This document shows positions 57,545 to 64,000 of a stretch of DNA of 64,000 nucleotides, piece after piece (within the stretch, counting starts at the first letter, position 1; every line of letters begins with the position of its first letter). The notes under the pieces were generated by a model. The model was given only the letters and a program-made list of their open reading frames with translations, made no database searches and had not been told where the DNA came from. Source of the DNA: LVI-A0039 sp033105485 (GTDB lineage Bacteria > Bacillota_I > Bacilli_A > UBA3375); the NCBI GenBank assembly GCA_033105485.1, contig CP136956.1, positions 372,001 to 436,000 on the forward strand, read 5' to 3'. The position numbers were made by a program, and so were the translations under genes.

Positions 57545-57563
57545 TTTGTACATTTTGTACAAA
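57545..57563 (-). promoter_or_regulatory. Palindrome over the promoter of the 57087 gene
   Basis: TTTGTAC-ATTTT-GTACAAA, seven-base arms, overlaps the -35 position of a promoter whose TATAAT lies at 57524-57529 on the minus strand. It also overlaps the T-run of the preceding terminator. Possible operator for the XRE-like proteins. Confidence 0.45.
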
Positions 57564-57592
57564 AAAAGAGCAGACAATTGTATGCCTGCTTT
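57561..57592 (-). terminator. Terminator after the 57595 gene
   Basis: Minus strand AGCAGGCA-TACAAT-TGTCTGCT then CTTTTTTT. It separates the membrane-protein pair from the downstream XRE-like gene. Confidence 0.85.
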
Positions 57593-57594
57593 TC

Positions 57595-58410
57595 CTACGC
57601 TTTGGTAATTACCGTATTTTCATCATCAATAACAATTGAGTATCCTTCTTTTAGATTAAAAGTAGGATAATCTTCACTTGAGATAAGTTCTACACCATCT
57701 TCCGTTTGGAGAGTAATAACTACTGCTTCATCATTTGCTGATGCAAACTGATACTTACCACTATCAATAGTTTGACCTGCTACATAAACACCCGGTTGGA
57801 TATTGTTAGAATCAAACTGCACATACTCTGTTTGTGGAATGAACTCTAGTTCAAAATCTTCATCTTCTGATTCTATGAATAGTTCATCTCCCTCAGTAAT
57901 CGCTAAATTATGAAACTCATTCATGACAGTACCTTGGCGCTCTGCTCCTATTTGGTACCCAATACTTCTAAAGCTTTTTTTATTTCCAAACACAACTTCA
58001 CTACCACTTTTGTATTTAACAGTGTATACACCAGGCTCTACTACATTATGATATCGATAACTATTTCCCTTTTCAATGAAACTAGGCTCAAATACATCAG
58101 TTGCTTGTTTTGGTTTTAAACTAGTTTCAGATCCCTTACCTAGTAAATCATCCGGCCCAATAAATGTTTGTCCAGATGATTGAATATCTGCTATTGATAT
58201 GTCACCTATTAGATCCTCGTTGTATATGTTATCAATAGATTGATTAAATTTGTATTCTTGATATTTATCAACTGCTACACTAGCTAGAGCAATTGCTACT
58301 ACAACTACAATAATAAAAATAATAATTGTTACTAATTTATTTGGCTTGCGCTCTGTTTGCTCAAAACTACTTGTTTTTCCCTTTTTACTTTCAAATGGAT
58401 TCTCATTCAT
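57595..58410 (-). CDS. Membrane-anchored beta-rich protein, paralogue of 58428-59240
   Basis: 271 residues. A polar cytoplasmic N-terminus with Ser/Thr (about 1-24), one membrane span (about 25-47), and an extracellular part built of two modules with NVVEPGVYTVKY and NIQPGVYVAGQTIDSG motifs, and acidic strands (DELFIESEDEDFELEF). The anchor topology leaves the Ser/Thr-rich head inside, where the neighbouring kinase could modify it. No known family. GGGAGTTATA before the ATG; its gene lies 17 bases after the paralogue. Confidence 0.75.
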   Translation of the reverse strand: MNENPFESKKGKTSSFEQTERKPNKLVTIIIFIIVVVVAIALASVAVDKYQEYKFNQSIDNIYNEDLIGDISIADIQSSGQTFIGPDDLLGKGSETSLKPKQATDVFEPSFIEKGNSYRYHNVVEPGVYTVKYKSGSEVVFGNKKSFRSIGYQIGAERQGTVMNEFHNLAITEGDELFIESEDEDFELEFIPQTEYVQFDSNNIQPGVYVAGQTIDSGKYQFASANDEAVVITLQTEDGVELISSEDYPTFNLKEGYSIVIDDENTVITKA

Positions 58411-58427
58411 TATAACTCCCGATTTTA

Positions 58428-59240
58428 CTAACTAACTTTATTTATCCCTATATCTAATGTTTCGATTACTAGCGAATCTCCAGTCTTTAAATTAAACGTG
58501 TCCTGGTCCCCACTATGAACATATTCAACACCATCTTCTGTTTGAAGTTGGACCCATGTTCCTATGTCACTTGTAGACCAAAATTTATACTCGCCAGGTT
58601 CGATTGATTGCCCTGCAACATAGACACCATTTTGAATGTTATCCGAATCAAAGATATGATAACTATCCTGCGGTGTAAATTGGAGTTCAAAATCATCAAA
58701 TTCAGACTCAATAAATAATTGTGCATTTCCATCAACTGCTACATTATAAAATCTATTCGGTAAGTATCCATATGACTCTGAGCCAAGTAAATAACCTTCA
58801 TATGATAAGTCGACAAACTCACCAAAAACCAATTCACTATCTAAACTATAATTAACCGTGTAAACACCAGGGACCACAATATTATTAAATCGATAGCTAT
58901 TTCCCGCTCCAAGAATCAGACTTGAATCTACTACATCCGTCGCCGAACGGTTTGTCAAAACTATATCCTTACCTTGCCCTAATATTTCATCACTAGCCAC
59001 AAATGTAGCAGTTCTTAAATCACTAATATCAAGTACAGCTGAATCATCTAAAACTGCTTGTATCTCTGCATCGGTACGTTCTTGATGAAAATTGTCAACA
59101 ATCCCATCACTCCATAAACTAATTCCTATTAGGGATAATCCAAATAACCCAATTCCAATAAAATAAGGAATCAGTGTTATCGGCTTTTCCCTCAAATTAC
59201 TAAGTACTTCGAATTTACTCTCAAATATATCTTTTTTCAT
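58428..59240 (-). CDS. Membrane-anchored beta-rich protein, paralogue of 57595-58410
   Basis: 270 residues from the ATG at 59240 (GGGAGCCA upstream). One membrane span at about 22-42 (PYFIGIGLFGLSLIGISLW), then the same extracellular plan: NNIVVPGVYTVNY, a GxYxxG-type strand (QNGVYVAGQSIEPGEYKF) and a terminal strand GDSLVIE. The two paralogues align over their whole length. It follows the XRE-like gene by 25 bases. Confidence 0.75.
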   Translation of the reverse strand: MKKDIFESKFEVLSNLREKPITLIPYFIGIGLFGLSLIGISLWSDGIVDNFHQERTDAEIQAVLDDSAVLDISDLRTATFVASDEILGQGKDIVLTNRSATDVVDSSLILGAGNSYRFNNIVVPGVYTVNYSLDSELVFGEFVDLSYEGYLLGSESYGYLPNRFYNVAVDGNAQLFIESEFDDFELQFTPQDSYHIFDSDNIQNGVYVAGQSIEPGEYKFWSTSDIGTWVQLQTEDGVEYVHSGDQDTFNLKTGDSLVIETLDIGINKVS

Positions 59241-59265
59241 ATTGGCTCCCAACCAGTACCCTCAA

Positions 59266-59661
59266 TTACAATAATTCTAATTTATGTTGTTGTAAAAAGC
59301 GCTTTGTTTCTAAATAACTATATTTATTATGAATGCAATAGATGAGTGCTCCATCGCGCTTGTTCTTTGCGTATAATTTTGGATAACCGAAATTTTTAAA
59401 AACTTGGTTATAATCCTCTAATTCAAATTGCAAATATAAGAATATTTTTATTAATATATCACGACTAACTTGGCGTTCCCCATTTATATATTTATTACCA
59501 TTACGTGGATCCATATCAATTTGTGTAAACATCACTTTTCGATTAATACCTTCTAGCTGTTCAATCAAGAACTGATTGATATTCATCTCTAGTCTATTTT
59601 CCACTGGTTTATATTCTTTACTTGCTTTAATTTGATTAATAAGTTGATCAGTTGTTTTCAT
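59266..59661 (-). CDS. XRE-like small regulator, divergent from the kinase gene
   Basis: 131 residues; GGGAGCAAG precedes the ATG. HTH-like segment ends YINGERQVSRDIL; the C-terminal tail LYAKNKRDGALIYCI..YSYLETKRFL matches the 57087 paralogue. First gene of a minus-strand operon with the two membrane proteins. Only 53 bases separate it from the divergent kinase start, so both promoters share this region. Confidence 0.78.
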   Translation of the reverse strand: MKTTDQLINQIKASKEYKPVENRLEMNINQFLIEQLEGINRKVMFTQIDMDPRNGNKYINGERQVSRDILIKIFLYLQFELEDYNQVFKNFGYPKLYAKNKRDGALIYCIHNKYSYLETKRFLQQHKLELL

Positions 59662-59714
59662 CTTGCTCCCTATAAATAGTATATCATTGTATAATAGTAT
59701 TATGGGGGAGAATT
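59662..59714. promoter_or_regulatory. Divergent promoter region between kinase and XRE-like gene
   Basis: 53 bases. Plus strand has TGTATAATAG (-10 TATAAT near 59691-59696) and the kinase ribosome site GGGGGAG. The minus-strand promoter is not obvious and may sit within the kinase start. Shared regulation is likely given the spacing. Confidence 0.4.
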
Positions 59715-60818
59715 ATGGATTTACATTATATTAAAAACATCGGAAAACACAAACTACATATTGATCAAAAAACTTTAACTTTAGTTTTAGAAAAAGAATA
59801 TGAGCTTAGTTCTAAAGGGATACTCGAACACTTAAAAAACAATTCACACTTAACACATGTCCCACATATCTTAAGTTTTGAACTTAATGAGACTAAAGGT
59901 AAACTTGTATCATTTGAAGAGTACATTGAAGGTCAATCATTAAGAAATATTTTAGATGAGTGTGGATATATTACTGAAACAAATATCAATTTATATTTCT
60001 CTAACTTACTAAATACTCTTATTGAATTACATAAACACGATTTATTACATAAAGATATCAAACCAGAAAATATTATAATCAATGAACACGGGGCGCATTT
60101 AATTGACTTTGATATATCTCGGGAATATAATAATCAAAAAGAAAATGACACAAACTTATTAGGGACTAAAGGTTACGCCTCTCCTGAACAATTTGGTTTT
60201 GCTCAGACTACAACTAAAAGCGATATTTATTCATTAGGAATGACTCTTAAAGAAATGCTTGAAATTTGCATTCTTGAACCCAAGAAATATGACCACTTTG
60301 AATCACTTGCTGAGCAAATGACCAATATCGATAGCGAGAAAAGACCAACTGCTACTGATATTTATCAATCGCTTCAAGAAGAAAAGCTGAAAGATAAATC
60401 AACTGCAAAAATGAGCGAAAATGATACAGAATCAGCTGAAGTTGAATATGATTTAGATGGTAACTCAAAACTAAATCTAATATACTTAATACCATTCATT
60501 CTAACCGGTAAGGGACTAATCTCTAACCTAATTGCAAATAGCATTGTAATTTACTTCATTATAACTGCTGCTTTTGACCCCGCATATTACAATTATATTT
60601 TCAAACCTATCCCTGCTATCTTTTGTTTATTAATAACATTATCTGCAATGAATTCATTCGTTAATTCAGTGACAAAGCCATATTATAAAAAATCTAGACA
60701 GAATATAGGTGTGTTTAAACGAATTGGTTTATGGTGGGGATTGAGACTAGGAGATTATCTAGTTGCCAACTTACTTTTTGCCCTTTCATATGAAACGATT
60801 AGTGCAATAACTTTCTAA
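59715..60818 (+). CDS. Membrane-anchored Ser/Thr protein kinase, atypical N-lobe
   Basis: 367 residues. The C-lobe is complete: HKDIKPEN catalytic loop (112-119, HKD for HRD), DFD for DFG (131-133), SPE for APE (156-158), and SDIYSLGMTLKEM. The N-lobe is short: no glycine loop is seen, and Lys27 (LVLEKEYEL) with Glu38 may be the ATP-binding pair. After a linker with Ser/Thr come about three membrane segments (253-282, 288-312, 335-360). It likely phosphorylates its neighbours: the XRE-like proteins or the membrane proteins' cytoplasmic heads. Confidence 0.88.
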   Translation: MDLHYIKNIGKHKLHIDQKTLTLVLEKEYELSSKGILEHLKNNSHLTHVPHILSFELNETKGKLVSFEEYIEGQSLRNILDECGYITETNINLYFSNLLNTLIELHKHDLLHKDIKPENIIINEHGAHLIDFDISREYNNQKENDTNLLGTKGYASPEQFGFAQTTTKSDIYSLGMTLKEMLEICILEPKKYDHFESLAEQMTNIDSEKRPTATDIYQSLQEEKLKDKSTAKMSENDTESAEVEYDLDGNSKLNLIYLIPFILTGKGLISNLIANSIVIYFIITAAFDPAYYNYIFKPIPAIFCLLITLSAMNSFVNSVTKPYYKKSRQNIGVFKRIGLWWGLRLGDYLVANLLFALSYETISAITF

Positions 60819-60850
60819 TCAATAAAACAAAAAACAACTGTTCTAATAAC

Positions 60851-60883
60851 AAAAAAGGTTCAAGCAATTGCTTGAGCCTTTTT
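60851..60883. terminator. Bidirectional terminator between kinase and PTS genes
   Basis: AAAGGTTCAAGC-AATT-GCTTGAGCCTTT, with A-run before and T-run after, serves both convergent genes. Confidence 0.9.
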
Positions 60884-60913
60884 CATATAGTATATAAGTT
60901 TACAGTTTATATA

Positions 60914-62770
60914 TTAGTTTTGATTTAATTTTTTATATTTTCTTGCCATTAATACGTTAGCTGTAAATGCTGTAACTAAAGCACCAATAATGATAGCAAA
61001 ACTGAATGCTAGTGGTTTATTAATACCACCAGTTAAGGCAATTACAAATCCACCGTGTGGAACTACATTTTCGATTCCAATGTAAGCGGCGATTGCCCCA
61101 CCAATCATTGCTCCAAGAATGTTTGCAGGGAAAACCTCTTTAGGGTGTGCAGCTGCAAACGGAATTGCACCTTCAGTAATACCAACACATCCCATAATTG
61201 CTGATGCTGTACCTGCACCACGCTCTTCTTCAGTATAGTACTTAGGTTTCATTAAAGTTGCTAAACCAATACCGATACTTGGAGTTGCTACTGCTACCCC
61301 ATTGATCCCCATGTATTCTGGGTGACCTGCTTGGATCATCCCAATTGCGAATAACATTGCAGTTTTATTAATTGGTCCACCCATATCAATTGCAATCATG
61401 AACCCTAATACAAGTCCCATGATGATCATTTGCTCAGGACTGAAACTAGCTAACCAGTTTTGTAGTGCTAAGAACATTGATGCAATTGGACGTCCTAAGA
61501 ATAAGATAAACACAGTACTAGTAACAAATGTTGTCACTAATGGGATAATTAAGATAGGCATAATTGATTGTAAGTTTTTCGGTAGGCGAATTCGTGCGAA
61601 GTAACGTACGAAGTAACCAACCATAATCCCACCAACAATTGCTCCGATAAATCCAGTTGATGCCTCAGAACCATAGAAACTACCATTATTAGCAATCCAA
61701 CCAATAATTAAACCTGGTGCTAATGCAGGACGATCTCCAAGACTATAAGCGATATAACCAGCAAGAACTGGAATCATTAAAGTAAATCCAACAGAACCGA
61801 TACTCTCAATTACTTTCCAGAATGAATCATCAGGAATTACTAATCCTGTTGCAGTTGGCTCTCCTCCCATTCCTAAAGCTAACCCTAAGAATAGACCACC
61901 AATTACAACTAATGGTAACATGTGTGAAACCCCATTCATTAAGGCTTTCATAATTTCATTTCCATCTGTACTTGCTTGTTTCGCTTCACCACTTTGAACT
62001 GGTGCAGTTGTAGCTCTATTAATAACATCTTCAGCATTATTAATTGCATCTTTTGTTCCCGTCGATAATAGTTTCTTACCACCAAAACGATCTAATTCAA
62101 CATTACGGTCAGCCGCAATAATTACAAAGTCAGCATTTTCAATATCACTTGCTGTAAGTTCATTTTCAACACCTACAGTTCCTTGCGTTTCAACTTTTGC
62201 ATTGTAACCCATTGCTACTGCTGCTTTTTCTAAACTTTCAGCAGACATATATGTGTGAGCCACACCCATTGGACATGAAGTTACTGCTACAAATGAACCT
62301 TTACTTCCTGTTGATTCAGGTTTAGAACTTAATTTAACTTCAATTCCATTAATAAGTTCAACAGTTTGTTCATCATTACTTTCTTTTAAACTATTAACAA
62401 AGCTTGGATCAATTAACTTTCTAGTTAAAGCTCCTAAGATTTGTAAATGGTCATCTCCACCATCGATTGGTACTAATATATTTAAAATTAAATTAGTTGG
62501 ATTCCCATCCATACTTGGCCATGTTAAATCGTTTGTCTTTACAACTGTTACGATTGGTTTATCAAGACCTTCAATTTTTGCATGAGGAATTGCTATCCCC
62601 GCTTCAAATCCTGTTGAAGACATCTCTTCACGTTCGATTAATTTAGAAATAACTTCTTCGCTATTTACTGATACTCCATTTTTCTTTAAGTTACTAGCAA
62701 TCAATTCAAACACTTGATTACGTGAACTCATTTCATTACTATTAATAATATATTCTTTACTTGTCAACAT
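60914..62770 (-). CDS. Fructose-family PTS permease EIIABC
   Basis: 618 residues from the ATG at 62770 (AAGGAG upstream); a longer frame to 62872 runs through a terminator. EIIA (about 1-145) has phospho-His63 in AIPHAK. EIIB (about 160-258) has phospho-Cys166 in VTSCPMGVAHTY, the fructose-type signature. EIIC (about 275-612) follows with about ten helices. Imports and phosphorylates fructose or a related hexose. Downstream of a PRD activator on the same strand, which likely controls it. Confidence 0.93.
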   Translation of the reverse strand: MLTSKEYIINSNEMSSRNQVFELIASNLKKNGVSVNSEEVISKLIEREEMSSTGFEAGIAIPHAKIEGLDKPIVTVVKTNDLTWPSMDGNPTNLILNILVPIDGGDDHLQILGALTRKLIDPSFVNSLKESNDEQTVELINGIEVKLSSKPESTGSKGSFVAVTSCPMGVAHTYMSAESLEKAAVAMGYNAKVETQGTVGVENELTASDIENADFVIIAADRNVELDRFGGKKLLSTGTKDAINNAEDVINRATTAPVQSGEAKQASTDGNEIMKALMNGVSHMLPLVVIGGLFLGLALGMGGEPTATGLVIPDDSFWKVIESIGSVGFTLMIPVLAGYIAYSLGDRPALAPGLIIGWIANNGSFYGSEASTGFIGAIVGGIMVGYFVRYFARIRLPKNLQSIMPILIIPLVTTFVTSTVFILFLGRPIASMFLALQNWLASFSPEQMIIMGLVLGFMIAIDMGGPINKTAMLFAIGMIQAGHPEYMGINGVAVATPSIGIGLATLMKPKYYTEEERGAGTASAIMGCVGITEGAIPFAAAHPKEVFPANILGAMIGGAIAAYIGIENVVPHGGFVIALTGGINKPLAFSFAIIIGALVTAFTANVLMARKYKKLNQN

Positions 62771-62840
62771 AATTACTCCTTCATTTACAACTATATTGTA
62801 TATAACTTTTGAAATCAATAAACACATTAAATTTCCTGGA

Positions 62841-62872
62841 AATGAGAAAAGAAGGAAATAATTCCTTCTCAC
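62841..62872 (-). terminator. Terminator between the PRD regulator and the PTS gene
   Basis: Minus strand AGAAGGAA-TTAT-TTCCTTCT then TTTCTC. Confidence 0.6.
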
Positions 62873-62879
62873 TTAATTT

Positions 62880-64000
62880 TTATTTATTTCTAATTTGATT
62901 TTTTAAAATCCATAAAAACTGATCTGTTGTTGTTGTTTCATACAATGCACTAACATATTGCTCTAAATATAGGACCTTATATATTTGCTTGATGATATTG
63001 TTGTACTGCTTAATAAAATCTTGAGTAAAAGCGAACACAAATATCATACGAACATCCTCATCATTCACTACAACCGGGTTATCTAATTTATATACTAACA
63101 ATTTATTATTAGTTATTGTTGAGCCATCAGAGTGCATAATGATTACTCCATTTACATTTGTTAAGCCTTCATCAGTTCTTATACGCATCGCCTCTATAAA
63201 CGAATTACTTACTCCACTAAAATCATTCTTAATATGATCATATATCTTATCTAACTGCTCAATATCAACTGAATGAATGCTCGTGATCTCAAAGAAACTT
63301 TCAATTAAACGTTCATTATATACTTTGTGAATCTTTAGTTTAGCTTCTTCTAGTTCACTCGGAACAGGAATACTGGTTAAGTAAATAATATTTTTATTGT
63401 GAGACTCTAAATTCTCAATCGTTGTCAGAATTAAATGGTATTGATTAGAATTGATGTTATTATTGTAATTTAAAATTGAGCTAATTGTAAACTCTATTGG
63501 CAACTTAATATTTTGCTCAATCCATACTTGAATATAATTGGATACTGACATTCCATATTGACATACAATTAATACTTGAAATAGTTTTTGTACATTATCA
63601 ATACGAATTAATGATTGGACATACATTGCAACATAACAAATTTCATTTTCTAAAAAGTCGATATTTAAACTTTTAGTTAAACTATCTAAAATCTGGGATG
63701 CAATACTATATGCAAAACTAAACTCAGTCTTAACACGTAATTCCATTTCTTGATCAATTGTACTTGACATCACATTAGCCATCGCTGAACAAATATGGTT
63801 TACACAAAATGATAAAAGTTTTGGATTTGATATATTTATATTGTTATTTGCAAACGTAGTTCTGATTGCTAATTCAACAATATAGTTTAAATCTTCATCA
63901 GCTTTTTTGGCATTGACATATTTACTAATTAGCTCGATTGCATACTGTTCATCTTTTTGATAAATATGTATACTTAAGATAATTAATAAAATGATAATCT
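62880..64000 (-). CDS. PRD-containing PTS activator, N-terminus beyond window edge
   Basis: The frame stays open from the stop at 62880 to the edge, so the visible 372 residues are a C-terminal part. It includes a PRD-like segment, an EIIB-like domain with Cys in VCQYGMSVSNYI, and an EIIA-like tail with His in IIMHSDG. Such BglG/MtlR-type activators are switched by PTS phosphorylation. It lies upstream of the fructose-family PTS gene. An ATG at 63782 is internal, not a start. Confidence 0.88.
   Translation of the reverse strand, partial: IIILLIILSIHIYQKDEQYAIELISKYVNAKKADEDLNYIVELAIRTTFANNNINISNPKLLSFCVNHICSAMANVMSSTIDQEMELRVKTEFSFAYSIASQILDSLTKSLNIDFLENEICYVAMYVQSLIRIDNVQKLFQVLIVCQYGMSVSNYIQVWIEQNIKLPIEFTISSILNYNNNINSNQYHLILTTIENLESHNKNIIYLTSIPVPSELEEAKLKIHKVYNERLIESFFEITSIHSVDIEQLDKIYDHIKNDFSGVSNSFIEAMRIRTDEGLTNVNGVIIMHSDGSTITNNKLLVYKLDNPVVVNDEDVRMIFVFAFTQDFIKQYNNIIKQIYKVLYLEQYVSALYETTTTDQFLWILKNQIRNK

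Overview
The window is AT-rich Bacillota DNA. Gene content and the 16S signature suggest Bacilli or Erysipelotrichia, but no taxonomic search was possible, so the lineage is open. Ribosome sites are strong and AGGAGG-like, many gene pairs overlap, and most genes lie on the minus strand. A wall-bearing cell is implied by the MurNAc-6-P salvage operon and a DUF368 undecaprenyl-phosphate carrier.

Layout. Positions 1-6650 look like a plasmid or integrated-element segment: parA, parB, two tandem parS-like palindromes, several unknown small genes, and a promoter-leader-terminator unit in front of the first gene. It abuts a tRNA cluster (Phe, Asn, Glu, Gly; 6856-7260) that has its own promoter. Positions 7446-11821 hold a YtrA-type GntR regulator with an ABC exporter, plus a multicopper oxidase. 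This block lies between two identical tRNA-Phe genes. Positions 11945-17120 are an rRNA operon, 16S-23S-tRNA-Asp-tRNA-Phe, with no 5S gene. A zinc/cadmium-type P-ATPase with an ArsR repressor follows.

Positions 19594-29761 are mostly housekeeping: xerC, trmFO, ispF, rbfA, lepA, rpsT, a CLC-type channel and a calcium-repeat surface protein. Positions 29800-32406 hold metN-metI-metQ behind a leader that encodes a 25-residue peptide with a Met-Met-Glu-Met-Met run and ends in a strong terminator. This looks like ribosome-mediated methionine attenuation. Next come nagA-nagB, popT-like DUF368, a tyrosine phosphatase, an oxidoreductase and an RpiR regulator.

Positions 38332-44417 form a glycerol region: a three-gene GlpA-like dehydrogenase unit, a GntR regulator, glpK and glpF. 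Then tdh with a frameshifted kbl (threonine to glycine), a methyltransferase pair, and murQ-murP-mupG. Positions 52691-56975 encode an ECF transporter with a SAM hydrolase and a HIT protein.

Positions 57087-60818 contain an unfamiliar signalling cluster: a membrane-anchored Ser/Thr kinase divergent from a small XRE-like protein, two paralogous membrane-anchored beta-rich proteins, and a second XRE-like paralogue. The window ends in a fructose-family PTS permease and its PRD activator, cut by the edge.

The two strongest candidates for undescribed biology are the methionine leader peptide upstream of metN and the kinase/XRE-like/beta-protein cluster.
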